Shown here piece by piece: positions 35,734 to 44,197 of a stretch of DNA of 64,000 nt. The position numbers were made by a program, and so were the translations under genes. The stretch spans positions 62,001 to 126,000 of the forward strand of contig JAFRXI010000043.1 of the NCBI GenBank assembly GCA_017437755.1, given 5' to 3'. The notes below the pieces were generated by a model, which saw nothing but the letters and a program-made list of their open reading frames with translations, was not told the origin of the DNA and did no database searches. Positions within the stretch are counted from its first letter, which is position 1. Each line of letters opens with the position of its first letter. The DNA is from Bacteroidales bacterium. Its GTDB lineage: Bacteria > Bacteroidota > Bacteroidia > Bacteroidales > UBA932.

Positions 35734-36411
35734 ATGGCAAATCAGAATTTGAAAGAGCCGCAGGCACAGCAGAATGTAGTGGAAGCGGTATCAAGGACGG
35801 AAGAGTTCTTCAATGAAAACAAAAAGGCCATTTACGGATGCCTCATCGCCCTCGTGGTCATCGGCCTCGGAATACTGGCCTATTCAAAGTTCTATGCTCA
35901 GCCCCGCAAGGCGGAAGCCGCCGCGCAGATGTTCCGCGCCGAGCAGAACTTTGCCGAAGGGAACTATGAACTCGCCCTCAACGGCGACGACAACTATCCC
36001 GGATTCACCGAGATAGCTTCCCGCTACGGCAAGATGGCAGGCAAGGCCGTCTATCTGTATGAGGGCATCAGCAACCTCCAGACCGGCAACTTCGAGGAAG
36101 CCATCAAGGCCCTGAAGAAGTACAACGGCAAGGACAACATCCTCCTCGGACGCGCCCAGGCCTGCATAGGCGACGCCTACGTCGGGCTCGAGGACTATAA
36201 GAGCGCCCTCGGCTGGTTCCAGAAGGCGGCCAAGACCTCAGGCAACATGTTCTCCGCAACCTATCTCCTCAAGGCCGGCGTCACCGCCGAGGCTCTCGAG
36301 GACAACCAGACCGCCCTTTCCTGCTACAAGCAGATCAAGGACGCCTATCCCCAGTCGCCCGAGGCGATGGACATCGACAAGTACATTTCCAGGATAGAGA
36401 CCGCCGAATAA
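35734..36411 (+). CDS. Membrane-anchored TPR protein (YfgM-like)
   Basis: 225 residues. A cytoplasmic start (about 1-32) is followed by one membrane helix (about 33-53, AIYGCLIALVVIGLGILAYS) and four or so TPR helical pairs (for example LYEGISNLQTGNFEEAIKAL, CIGDAYVGLEDYKSALGWFQ, LEDNQTALSCYKQIKDAYPQ). In E. coli a similar protein, YfgM, assists SecYEG-linked chaperone traffic. Whether that holds here is unknown. It precedes yebC by 12 nt. Confidence 0.87.
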   Translation: MANQNLKEPQAQQNVVEAVSRTEEFFNENKKAIYGCLIALVVIGLGILAYSKFYAQPRKAEAAAQMFRAEQNFAEGNYELALNGDDNYPGFTEIASRYGKMAGKAVYLYEGISNLQTGNFEEAIKALKKYNGKDNILLGRAQACIGDAYVGLEDYKSALGWFQKAAKTSGNMFSATYLLKAGVTAEALEDNQTALSCYKQIKDAYPQSPEAMDIDKYISRIETAE

Positions 36412-36423
36412 AACCGCAACGCC

Positions 36424-37182
36424 ATGGGAAGAGCATTTGAATTCCGCAAAGAAAGGAAGATGAAGCGCTGGGGCCACATGGCACGCGTTTTCACCAAACT
36501 CGGAAAGGAAATCACCATCGCCGTCAAGCAGGGCGGTCCCGACGTGGTCGGCAATCCCCGCCTCCGCGCCCTCATGGCCGAGGCCAGGAGCGAATCCATG
36601 CCCAAGGAAAACATCGAGAGGGCCATCAAGAAGGCCACCGACAAGTCCCTGGGTGACTACAAGGAAGTGATCTACGAGGGCTACGGTCCCTTTGGTATCG
36701 CCTACCTTGTGGAGACGGCAACCGACAACACCACCCGTACCGTGGCAAATGTCCGCAGCTATTTCACAAAATGCGGCGGTTCCCTCGGAACCAGCGGCAG
36801 CGTGTCTTTCATGTTCGACCACAAGTGCGTGTTCCGCATCAAGGAAGACCCGGCAAAGCCCCTGGACCTGGACGAACTTGAACTCGAGCTCATCGACTAT
36901 GGTGCCGACGAGGTTTTCCGCCAGGAAGTGGAAGACGAGGACGAGAACGTCACCAGCGAAATCATGATCTACGGAGACTACACCTCCTACGGAGCCATCC
37001 AGAAGTTCATCGAGGACGGTGGTTACGAGCTTATCTCCGGAGGCTTTGAGCAGATTCCCAACGTGGACCTCAAGGACGTGACCCCTGAACAGAGGGCAAC
37101 GCTTGAGAAGCTCACCGGCCTTCTGGAAGACGACGAGGACGTTACCAACGTCTATACCACCATGAAGCCTGCCGAGGAATAA
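36424..37182 (+). CDS. yebC: YebC/PmpR-family protein
   Basis: 252 residues, full length. The start [30 protein letters not shown], together with [28 protein letters not shown] and [14 protein letters not shown] (short motifs in order), is diagnostic. Members act as transcription regulators or, as shown for some, relieve ribosome stalling at polyproline stretches. The C-terminal half is strongly acidic ([12 protein letters not shown]). It is followed by a terminator. Confidence 0.95.
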   Translation: MGRAFEFRKERKMKRWGHMARVFTKLGKEITIAVKQGGPDVVGNPRLRALMAEARSESMPKENIERAIKKATDKSLGDYKEVIYEGYGPFGIAYLVETATDNTTRTVANVRSYFTKCGGSLGTSGSVSFMFDHKCVFRIKEDPAKPLDLDELELELIDYGADEVFRQEVEDEDENVTSEIMIYGDYTSYGAIQKFIEDGGYELISGGFEQIPNVDLKDVTPEQRATLEKLTGLLEDDEDVTNVYTTMKPAEE

Positions 37183-37203
37183 TCCCCCGCGACTTCGGGA
37201 ATC

Positions 37204-37231
37204 AAGACCGGAAGGAAAGCCGGTCTTTTTT
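37204..37231 (+). terminator. Intrinsic terminator after yebC
   Basis: AAGACCGG (37204-37211) pairs with CCGGTCTT (37220-37227) around an 8-nt purine loop and runs into six T. It separates the TPR-yebC unit from mmdA, whose ATG is 13 nt downstream. Confidence 0.88.
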
Positions 37232-37243
37232 AACTTATTTACC

Positions 37244-38800
37244 ATGAGCATCCAGCAGGAAAAGATAACCGAACTCGTCGGACGCAGGGAAAAGGCCCGG
37301 CTCGGCGGAGGTGCAAAGCGCATCGACGCGCAGCACGCCAAGGGCAAACTCACCGCCCGCGAAAGGATTGCGCTGCTGGTGGACGAAGGCAGTTTCGAGG
37401 AATTCGACATGTTCGTCCATCACCGCTGCACCAATTTCGGGATGGAGAAGGAGCACTTTGACGGCGACGGAGTGGTCACCGGCCATGCAACAATCGACGG
37501 CCGCCCGGTCTATTTATTCGCCCAGGACTTCACCGTCTCGGGAGGATCCCTTTCAAAGACCATGTCGGAAAAAATCTGCAAGGTAATGGACATGGCACTC
37601 CGCGGCGGAGTCCCCGTAATAGGCCTCAACGATTCCGGAGGAGCCCGCATACAGGAAGGCGTGGACGCCCTTGCCGGTTACGGTGAGATATTCGAGCGCA
37701 ACATCCTCGCTTCCGGCGTAATTCCGCAGATATCAGGCATTTTCGGTCCCTGTGCAGGCGGTGCCGTCTACTCCCCCGCCCTCACCGACTTCACCCTCAT
37801 GGTAAAGGACACTTCCTATATGTTCCTTACCGGACCTGCCGTGGTGAAGAGCGTGACCGGAGAGGTTGTCACCCAGGAACAGCTGGGCGGAGCCGCCGTG
37901 CACGCCTCCAAGAGCGGGGTGGCCCATTTTGCCGCCGCCTCCGAGGAGGAAGGTCTTTCCACGATCAGGGAACTGATCGGATATCTTCCGCTCAACAACC
38001 GGGAGCAGGCTCCGGAGGTCCCCACTACCGATCCGGTGAGCCGGGTTGACGACAGCCTCAACGACATGGTTCCCGACAATCCCAACAAGGCCTACGACAT
38101 GTACGCCGTGGTCAGGAGCATAGTTGACGACGGACGGTTCCTGGAGATCCACAGGGACTTTGCAAAGAACATAATAGTCGGATTCGCACGCATGGGCGGC
38201 AGGACCGTTGGCGTGGTGGCCAACCAGCCCGCAGTGCTGGCCGGAGTGCTGGACATAAACGCCTCCCGCAAGGGCGCCCGTTTCGTCCGCTTCTGCGACG
38301 CCTTCAACATTCCCCTGGTGACCCTCGTGGACGTTCCGGGATTCCTTCCCGGCACCCAGCAGGAATACGGGGCCATAATAACCAACGGCGCAAAGCTGCT
38401 GTATGCCTACGGCGAAGCCACCGTGCCCAAGGTTACCGTCACCCTCCGCAAGTCCTACGGAGGGGCCCACATAGTCATGAGCTGCAAACAGCTCAGGGGC
38501 GACATCAACTACGCCTGGCCCACCGCAAACATCGCGGTCATGGGTGCCGACGGTGCCGTGAACGTGCTCTATGCCAAGGATATAAAGGCCGACCCCGAGC
38601 ATGCATCCGAGATATTCGAAGCCAGGAAGAAGGAATACGAAGACCTTTTCTCCAATCCTTACAGGGCTGCCGAAAAAGGCTATATCGACGATGTCATCGA
38701 GCCGAGGAACACCCGTTTCCGCGTCATCCGGGCCCTCGCGCAGCTCTCGGCCAAACAGCAGGACATCCCGGCAAAGAAGCACGATAACCTACCTCTGTGA
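37244..38800 (+). CDS. mmdA: Methylmalonyl-CoA decarboxylase carboxyltransferase (alpha) subunit
   Basis: 518 residues of the biotin-dependent carboxyltransferase family. The N-terminal half has the acyl-CoA-binding and oxyanion segment [23 protein letters not shown] and [16 protein letters not shown]. The C-terminal half has [20 protein letters not shown] and [18 protein letters not shown]. The same fold is found in propionyl-CoA carboxylase. Decarboxylase function is inferred from the following OadG, biotin-carrier and OadB genes, with no biotin carboxylase present. It moves the carboxyl of methylmalonyl-CoA to biotin, giving propionyl-CoA. Confidence 0.93.
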   Translation: MSIQQEKITELVGRREKARLGGGAKRIDAQHAKGKLTARERIALLVDEGSFEEFDMFVHHRCTNFGMEKEHFDGDGVVTGHATIDGRPVYLFAQDFTVSGGSLSKTMSEKICKVMDMALRGGVPVIGLNDSGGARIQEGVDALAGYGEIFERNILASGVIPQISGIFGPCAGGAVYSPALTDFTLMVKDTSYMFLTGPAVVKSVTGEVVTQEQLGGAAVHASKSGVAHFAAASEEEGLSTIRELIGYLPLNNREQAPEVPTTDPVSRVDDSLNDMVPDNPNKAYDMYAVVRSIVDDGRFLEIHRDFAKNIIVGFARMGGRTVGVVANQPAVLAGVLDINASRKGARFVRFCDAFNIPLVTLVDVPGFLPGTQQEYGAIITNGAKLLYAYGEATVPKVTVTLRKSYGGAHIVMSCKQLRGDINYAWPTANIAVMGADGAVNVLYAKDIKADPEHASEIFEARKKEYEDLFSNPYRAAEKGYIDDVIEPRNTRFRVIRALAQLSAKQQDIPAKKHDNLPL

Positions 38801-38801
38801 C

Positions 38802-39665
38802 ATGCATCTGATCCGGAAAGTTTCATCGGCCGCAGCGGCCATCCTCTTATCGACGGGAGCACTGGCGCAGAATGCGTCGGACCTCATCATATCCGAGGCC
38901 CTGGTCGAGAACGTCAGTTCCGTCGTGGACGGCTACGGCCGCAGGACCGCCTGGCTGGAACTTTTCAACACCTCCCAGGGAACGGTCAATTTCGGAGGAT
39001 GCTTCATTTCGGCCGGGGACAGCCTGTACATGATCCCCCGGGGAGACCTCCGCACCAAGCTGGGCCCAAGGCAGAGCGTGGTCATCTACTGCGGCGGAAA
39101 GGAAGGCGACGGAACCTTCTTCACCGGATTCTCCCTTAAAAAGGGAAGCGCAGTACGTCTTCTGAGCAACGACGGGAAAACCGTAATCGATTCTTTGTCA
39201 ATCCCTTCCGACCTTCCGGCCGACATGTCGGCAAGGAAGATCGCCCTGGATGCCAAGGCCATGGACTGGCAGGCCGACCCGCTTCCCGCGGAACCTTCGC
39301 CGGGCGCCATGAACATACACGCCCCCATGCAGTCCGGAGCCGAAAGGATGGCTGCCACCGACCCGCACGGATGGATCCTCACAGTCACTTCGATAACTGT
39401 GGTCTTCACCGCGCTGCTCATACTCTGGTTCATATTCTCCATCTCCGGAAGGTTTGCGGTAAAGGCCGGGAAGAAGCTCGGCAGGCAAACCTCCGCCGCG
39501 GAAGATGACCGGGAAGCGACAGCGGCTGTAATTGCCCTTGCCCTCGACGATTACCTGGGCTCCTCGATACACGACACGGAAAGTTACACAATCACCATAA
39601 ATCCCACGGACAGGTCCGCATGGGCCGCCCCGGGCCGGAATTTCAGAAACAAGCCATCGCGATGA
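38802..39665 (+). CDS. OadG-like subunit with extracytoplasmic lamin-tail-like domain
   Basis: 287 residues from ATG 38802. A signal peptide (ending GALAQ) leads a beta-sandwich-like part (about 24-170: LIISEALVENVS, AWLELFNTSQGTVNFGGCFIS, GFSLKKGSAVRLLSNDG) that reads as a lamin-tail domain. One membrane helix (about 190-212, WILTVTSITVVFTALLILWFIFS) and a cytoplasmic tail follow in the manner of OadG/MmdD gamma subunits, which hold the decarboxylase on the membrane. Classical gamma subunits are about 80-120 residues, so the extra domain is notable. It overlaps the next gene by 4 nt. Confidence 0.82.
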   Translation: MHLIRKVSSAAAAILLSTGALAQNASDLIISEALVENVSSVVDGYGRRTAWLELFNTSQGTVNFGGCFISAGDSLYMIPRGDLRTKLGPRQSVVIYCGGKEGDGTFFTGFSLKKGSAVRLLSNDGKTVIDSLSIPSDLPADMSARKIALDAKAMDWQADPLPAEPSPGAMNIHAPMQSGAERMAATDPHGWILTVTSITVVFTALLILWFIFSISGRFAVKAGKKLGRQTSAAEDDREATAAVIALALDDYLGSSIHDTESYTITINPTDRSAWAAPGRNFRNKPSR

Positions 39666-40087
39666 AACGATATTCCTTCAAGGTAAACGGAAAGCAATAC
39701 GACGTAAACGTCAACTCGGTTGAAGGCGGAGTTGCCGACGTAACCGTCAACGGGACCTCTTACCGGGTTGAACTGGGCGGTGAAACCGGTTCCGCCCCTG
39801 CCGCCGTACCCGAAACAGCAACCGCCCAGGCCCGGGCGGCAACGGCAAAGAGCCCCGACGCACCTTCCGCCGGCAGCCAAAAGGTAACCGCGCCGCTGCC
39901 CGGAGTCATAATCGAGGTTTCCGTAAAGGAAGGCCAGGCCGTCAAAGCGGGCGAAAAGGTCGCAGTGCTGGAAGCCATGAAAATGGAGAACGAAATCGCC
40001 GCTCCAGTATCCGGCACCGTCACGGCTATCCACGTTTCAAAGGGAGACTCGGTACTCGAGGGAGACCCGGTAGTAACATTGGCATAA
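39662..40087 (+). CDS. mmdC: Biotin carboxyl carrier subunit
   Basis: 141 residues from ATG 39662. A small N-terminal beta region is followed by an Ala/Pro-rich linker (about 40-72) and the biotinyl domain, whose biotinylated lysine sits in LEAMKMENEIAAPVSG. It carries CO2 from MmdA to the membrane subunit MmdB. It starts within the stop of the OadG gene (ATGA) and ends 3 nt before mmdB, so all four subunits are one transcript. Confidence 0.94.
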   Translation: MKRYSFKVNGKQYDVNVNSVEGGVADVTVNGTSYRVELGGETGSAPAAVPETATAQARAATAKSPDAPSAGSQKVTAPLPGVIIEVSVKEGQAVKAGEKVAVLEAMKMENEIAAPVSGTVTAIHVSKGDSVLEGDPVVTLA

Positions 40088-40090
40088 AGA

Positions 40091-41233
40091 ATGGGCAACA
40101 TCATCGACAGCCTCCAGCAGTTCTGGCAGTTCACGGGCTTTGCAAATTGCACGTGGCAGAACCTGGTGATGATACTCATCGGCATATTCTTCATCACCAT
40201 CGCCATACTTAAGGAATGGGAGCCGCTGCTGCTGGTCCCGATCGGCTTTGGCATGATAGTGGGGAACATCCCCATGTTTCCCGGCCTGAACATCGGGATT
40301 TATGAAGACGGTTCGGTCCTGAACATCCTGTACCAGGGCGTCAGGCAGGGCTGGTACCCTCCCCTGATCTTCCTGGGCATCGGAGCCATGACGGACTTCT
40401 CCGCCCTTATCTCGCAACCCCGGCTGGTCCTCATAGGTGCAGCCGCCCAGATGGGGATATTCGGTGCCTACCTCCTTGCCCTGCTCCTGGGCTTCGCCCC
40501 AAACGAAGCCGGCGCCATCGGCATTATCGGCGGTGCAGACGGTCCCACGGCCATTTTCCTGTCGTCCAAACTGGCTCCCGACCTGATGGGAGCGATCGCG
40601 GTTTCGGCCTACTCCTACATGGCCCTGGTACCCGTTATCCAAAGGCCCATAATGCTGGCCCTCACGTCCAGGAAGGAAAGGCTTATCCGGATGGAGAAGC
40701 CACGAGAGGTCAGCCAGAGGGAAAAGATAATCTTCCCTGTGGTCGGGTTCCTCATCACCGCCTTCATAGTTCCTTCGGGACTGCCGCTGCTGGGAATGCT
40801 CTTCTTCGGCAACCTCCTGAAGGAGAGCGGAGTAACCCGCCGCCTGGCCGAGACCGCAAGGGGACCGCTCATCGACGTGGTCACTACCCTGATAGGCCTC
40901 ACCGTGGGAGCGTCCACCCAGGCCGACAAGTTCCTGAGCGGAAAATCCCTGATGATATTCGGACTGGGACTGCTGTCGTTCGTGATAGCCACCGCGTCAG
41001 GGGTGCTTTTCGTCAAATTCATCAACCTGTTCAGGCCGGAAGGCAGGAAGATTAATCCGCTGATCGGCAACGCCGGAGTATCGGCCGTTCCCGACAGCGC
41101 CCGCGTCTCGGAAGTCGTGGGACGCGAAGCCGACCCCGACAACCATCTGCTCATGCAGGCCATGGCTCCCAACGTGGCTGGCGTCATCGGATCGGCCGTC
41201 GCAGCCGGAATTCTGCTGGGATTCCTCGGATAA
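40091..41233 (+). CDS. mmdB: Sodium-translocating decarboxylase beta subunit
   Basis: 380 residues with about nine to eleven membrane helices. The OadB/MmdB family segments are clear: FLGIGAMTDFSALISQP, LGFAPNEAGAIGIIGGADGPTAIFLSSKLAP and the last helices with ANVAGVIGSAVAAGILLGFLG-like text (MAPNVAGVIGSAVAAG). The D of GGADGPT is the family's Na+-coupling aspartate. It releases CO2 from carboxybiotin while exporting Na+. Last gene of the mmd operon. A T-run (ATTTTTTCC) follows about 15 nt later but without a convincing stem. Confidence 0.95.
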   Translation: MGNIIDSLQQFWQFTGFANCTWQNLVMILIGIFFITIAILKEWEPLLLVPIGFGMIVGNIPMFPGLNIGIYEDGSVLNILYQGVRQGWYPPLIFLGIGAMTDFSALISQPRLVLIGAAAQMGIFGAYLLALLLGFAPNEAGAIGIIGGADGPTAIFLSSKLAPDLMGAIAVSAYSYMALVPVIQRPIMLALTSRKERLIRMEKPREVSQREKIIFPVVGFLITAFIVPSGLPLLGMLFFGNLLKESGVTRRLAETARGPLIDVVTTLIGLTVGASTQADKFLSGKSLMIFGLGLLSFVIATASGVLFVKFINLFRPEGRKINPLIGNAGVSAVPDSARVSEVVGREADPDNHLLMQAMAPNVAGVIGSAVAAGILLGFLG

Positions 41234-41266
41234 ACGCCCCTCGGAGCCTATTTTTTCCCCATATCT

Positions 41267-41297
41267 TTTGGTTTATCGGATTTCTTGACTATTTTTG
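41267..41297 (+). promoter_or_regulatory. Promoter of the arginine biosynthesis operon
   Basis: TTTG (41267-41270), 19 nt, then TATTTTTG (41290-41297). Both boxes match the Bacteroidota consensus at the ideal spacing, making this the best promoter in the window. Transcription should start near 41303, leaving a leader of about 170 nt before the first enzyme gene. Confidence 0.75.
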
Positions 41298-41305
41298 TAT
41301 CCGGT

Positions 41306-41350
41306 ATGGGGCTGTTTTTCCCACATATTTCCAAGCGAGTCCGAAGATAG
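41306..41350 (+). CDS. Candidate arginine leader peptide
   Basis: A 14-codon ORF, MGLFFPHISKRVRR, begins within a few bases of the predicted transcription start and ends TAG at 41348-41350. Three of its last four residues are arginine, encoded CGA, CGA and AGA, codons that appear seldom in the neighbouring GC-rich genes. It stands before eight arginine pathway genes, and no arginine repressor gene is in the window. The arrangement is that of a ribosome-stalling leader that senses charged arginyl-tRNA. No ribosome-binding site is possible, so translation would be leaderless. Role inferred, not shown. Confidence 0.5.
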   Translation: MGLFFPHISKRVRR

Positions 41351-41456
41351 GAGGCGTAGAACCCTCCCACAATCTCCGGAAAAATTCCTTTACGACCATA
41401 GTTTTTCCGCCCGGCAATAGCAATTGACAATCACGGTTTGTCTTGCCATTAGGGGC
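41315..41456 (+). promoter_or_regulatory. Alternative RNA structures in the arginine leader
   Basis: TTTTTCC occurs inside the leader-peptide ORF (41315-41321) and again at 41402-41408. GGAAAAA (41378-41384) can pair with either copy, so the two helices exclude each other. A further hairpin, GCCCGGCAA (41409-41417) plus GACAA (41426-41430) with TTGTC, TTGCC (41438-41447) and GGGC (41453-41456), ends 14 nt before the GNAT start codon. GGAGG/CCTCC (41350-41367) forms a small stem just after the ORF. No terminator T-run follows the last hairpin, so control of translation is more likely than termination. The rest of 41234-41470 holds nothing else I can identify. Confidence 0.42.
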
Positions 41457-41470
41457 ATTGTAGCATCAAT

Positions 41471-42031
41471 ATGAATATTGAAGTCAAAGTGGCCGACAGC
41501 AGCCACACCATATATGCTGAAACCATCTGCCAGGAGATTTACGTCTCCTCCCTGGAGCGCAAGACAGGCATAGCAAAGAGGTCGCCCGATTACATCCGGG
41601 AGAAAATGCTGGCCGGGAAAGCTGTCATCGCCATCGCCGACGGAGGCGAGTTCGCAGGGTTCTCATACATCGAATCCTGGGGCGGAAAGAGTTTCGTGGC
41701 CAATTCCGGCCTGATAGTCGCCCACAAGTTCAGGGGGATGGGGATAGCCAGAAGGATCAAGGAACAGACCTTCATCCTGTCCAGGAAACTGTTCCCGGAT
41801 GCCAAGATCTTCTCCATCACCACCGGGGCCGCCGTCATGAAGATGAATTACGAATTCGGCTTCCGTCCCGTCCCCTACACCGAACTTACCGACGACCCCG
41901 AGTTCTGGAAAGGCTGCGAAGGCTGCCGCCATTTTGATATTCTCAAGGAGCATGAATACCGCATGTGCATATGCACCGGACTGCTCTATGACCCGAAGGA
42001 ACACCTTGAAATCCACCACCCTGGAGAATAA
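41471..42031 (+). CDS. GNAT acyltransferase of the arginine cluster (candidate N-acylglutamate synthase)
   Basis: 186 residues. The GNAT acetyl-CoA-binding motif is SGLIVAHKFRGMGIARRIKEQ (about 77-97 in short motifs), and the C-terminal half has a fourth strand TTGAAVMKMNYEFGFRPV. The end carries CEGCRHF ... CICTG, four cysteines that could hold a metal. It is the first gene behind the arginine leader, 4 nt before argG. No other acylglutamate synthase is present, so it is the natural candidate for making N-acetyl- or N-succinylglutamate. That is inference from position. Confidence 0.85.
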   Translation: MNIEVKVADSSHTIYAETICQEIYVSSLERKTGIAKRSPDYIREKMLAGKAVIAIADGGEFAGFSYIESWGGKSFVANSGLIVAHKFRGMGIARRIKEQTFILSRKLFPDAKIFSITTGAAVMKMNYEFGFRPVPYTELTDDPEFWKGCEGCRHFDILKEHEYRMCICTGLLYDPKEHLEIHHPGE

Positions 42032-42035
42032 TGCC

Positions 42036-43241
42036 ATGAAAAAGAAAGTAGTAGTAGCGTTCAGCGGAGGCCTTGACACCTCCTATACAGTAATGTACCT
42101 CGCCAAGGAAAAGGGGTACGACGTCTATGCGGCCTGTGCCGACACCGGCGGCTTCAGCGCAGCCCAGCTCAAAGCCAACGAGGAAAACGCCATCGCCCTC
42201 GGCGCCAAGAGCTACGTAACCCTGGACGTAACCGGGGAATATTACAGCAAAAGCCTGAAATACATGATTTTCGGGAATGTCCTCAGGAACGGGACATACC
42301 CCGTTTCAGTATCGTCGGAACGGATTTTCCAGGGAATCGCAATCGCCCGGTACGCCCGTGAGATAGGTGCCGACGCCATTGCCCACGGATCCACCGGCGC
42401 CGGGAACGACCAGGTCAGGTTTGACATGACCTTCCTCACCATGTGCCCCGAGATGGAGATAATAACCCTCACCAGGGACGGCAACCTCTCCAGGAAAGAG
42501 GAGGTCGACTACCTCAACGCACATGGCTTCAAGGCCGATTTCACCCGCCTGAAATACTCGTACAACGTGGGTATCTGGGGAACATCCATCTGCGGCGGCG
42601 AAATACTCGACTCCACAAAGGGCCTGCCGGAAAGCGCTTACCTCAAGCAGGTTACGCGTCAAGGCTCGGAAATCATCTCGCTGGGATTCACCAACGGCGA
42701 GCTCACCTCGGTAAACGGGGAGGAGTTCAACAGCCGCATCGATGCCATAAGGGCGGTTGAGGCGATTGGCTCAGCATACGGCATCGGAAGGGACATGCAC
42801 GTGGGAGACACCATCATCGGAATCAAGGGCAGGGTTGGATTCGAGGCCGCGGCCCCGATGATGATAATCGCCGCCCACAAGTTCCTGGAGAAATTCACCC
42901 TTTCCAAGTGGCAGCAGTACTGGAAGGACCAGGTTGCCAACTGGTACGGGATGTTCCTGCACGAGAGCCAGTACCTCGAGCCGGTGATGAGGGATATAGA
43001 GGCGATGCTGGAAAGCAGCCAGAGGAACGTAACCGGTACCGTAACCCTGGAACTCCGGCCCTACGGCTTCTCAACCGTGGGCGTGGACGCTCCCGGCGAC
43101 CTGCTCAAATCCAAACTCGGCGAGTACGGCGAAAGCCAGAAGGGATGGACTTCCGACGAGGCCAAGGGCTTCATAAAGATCAGCGCCACTCCCCTCAGGG
43201 TTTACTACGGCGCCCATCCGGAGGAACTGCCCCATGATTAG
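42036..43241 (+). CDS. argG: Argininosuccinate synthase
   Basis: 401 residues from ATG 42036. The ATP pyrophosphatase P-loop is VAFSGGLDTSYTV at residues 7-19. Other family motifs are AHGSTGAGNDQVRFD, YNVGIWGTSICGGEI and YGIGRDMHVGDTIIGIKGRVGFEAA (short elements in order). It joins citrulline and aspartate to give argininosuccinate. Its last 8 nt overlap argC (ATGATTAG). An earlier in-frame start exists but would lie inside the GNAT gene and lacks conservation. Confidence 0.96.
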   Translation: MKKKVVVAFSGGLDTSYTVMYLAKEKGYDVYAACADTGGFSAAQLKANEENAIALGAKSYVTLDVTGEYYSKSLKYMIFGNVLRNGTYPVSVSSERIFQGIAIARYAREIGADAIAHGSTGAGNDQVRFDMTFLTMCPEMEIITLTRDGNLSRKEEVDYLNAHGFKADFTRLKYSYNVGIWGTSICGGEILDSTKGLPESAYLKQVTRQGSEIISLGFTNGELTSVNGEEFNSRIDAIRAVEAIGSAYGIGRDMHVGDTIIGIKGRVGFEAAAPMMIIAAHKFLEKFTLSKWQQYWKDQVANWYGMFLHESQYLEPVMRDIEAMLESSQRNVTGTVTLELRPYGFSTVGVDAPGDLLKSKLGEYGESQKGWTSDEAKGFIKISATPLRVYYGAHPEELPHD

Positions 43242-44196
43242 GGCAGGAATCATAGGCGGGGCAGGATATACCGCCGGCGAACTGATCCGCATCCTGTTGA
43301 ACCATTCGGAGGTGGAACTGTCGTTCGTGCAGTCCGGCAGCAGCGCCGGGAAACACCTATGGGAGGTACACGAGGGCATTTTTGGGGAAACGGACCTGAC
43401 CTTTTCCGAGGGTTACGACCTGGATTCGGCAGATGTGCTTTTCCTCTGCTCGGCCCATGGCAGGAGCCGGGAATTCTGGCAGGAAAACGTCCGCCCGGAA
43501 GGGCTCAGGGTGGTTGACCTGGCCCAGGATTACAGGGACCAGAGCGACGGCTATGTCTACGGGCTTCCCGAACTTCAGCGCACCCGGATAGCATCCGCCA
43601 TGAAGGTGGCCAACCCCGGCTGCTTTGCCACGGCAATCCAGCTTTCCCTGCTGCCGCTGGCTGCCGCTTCCCTGCTGGAGGGGGACATCGCTGTCAACGC
43701 CGTCACCGGTTCCACCGGAGCTGGCGTAAAGCCTTCAGCCACAACCCATTTTAGCTGGAGGAACAACAATATCTCGGCATACAAGGTATTCACCCACCAG
43801 CATCTGCTGGAAATCGACAGGAACCTCCGCGGCCTCCAGCCTGAAAACTGGGGCTCGATAGGTTTCGTTCCCCTGAGGGGCGATTTCGCAAGGGGCATAT
43901 TTGCCACCGCTGTCCTCTCCTGCCCTCTTGGCGAGGAGGAACTGACCTCGCTCTACCGGGACTTCTATGCCGATGCCTCATTCACCTTCCACTGTCCCTT
44001 CCCCGTGGACCTCAAGCAGGTCGTAAACACCAACAAATGCCTTGTGCATGCGGAAAAACACGGATCCAAGGCAGTGATCACGGCTGCCATCGACAACCTT
44101 TTGAAGGGAGCGTCGGGGCAGGCCGTCCAGAACATGAACATAATGTTCGGCCTTGACGAGAAGGCCGGACTCCGTCTCAAATCATCCGCCTTCTGA
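43234..44196 (+). CDS. argC: N-acyl-gamma-glutamyl-phosphate reductase
   Basis: 320 residues. NADP-binding GIIGGAGYTAGELIRILLNH at the N-terminus; catalytic cysteine in VANPGCFATAIQLSLLPL (about residue 130); conserved GVKPSATTHFSWRNNN. It reduces N-acylglutamyl phosphate to the semialdehyde. Overlaps argG by 8 nt and ends 1 nt before argD. In a succinyl-type pathway it would use the succinylated substrate (inference from the argF' product). Confidence 0.95.
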   Translation: MIRAGIIGGAGYTAGELIRILLNHSEVELSFVQSGSSAGKHLWEVHEGIFGETDLTFSEGYDLDSADVLFLCSAHGRSREFWQENVRPEGLRVVDLAQDYRDQSDGYVYGLPELQRTRIASAMKVANPGCFATAIQLSLLPLAAASLLEGDIAVNAVTGSTGAGVKPSATTHFSWRNNNISAYKVFTHQHLLEIDRNLRGLQPENWGSIGFVPLRGDFARGIFATAVLSCPLGEEELTSLYRDFYADASFTFHCPFPVDLKQVVNTNKCLVHAEKHGSKAVITAAIDNLLKGASGQAVQNMNIMFGLDEKAGLRLKSSAF

Positions 44197-44197
44197 C

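Noticed and set aside
37244-38800. mmdA as propionyl-CoA carboxylase beta subunit
   Set aside because: The fold is shared, but there is no biotin carboxylase gene and the operon contains OadG, biotin-carrier and OadB subunits, so the decarboxylase pump is preferred.
41234-41266. Terminator after mmdB
   Set aside because: There is a T-run (ATTTTTTCC) but no stem beyond a CTCGGAG dyad, too weak to call.
41248-41430. 60-codon minus-strand frame in the arginine leader
   Set aside because: It has no recognisable features and covers the promoter and leader of the arg operon on the other strand.
41471-41485. ArgR box overlapping the GNAT start
   Set aside because: ATGAATATT resembles half a site only because it encodes M-N-I; no second half is present.
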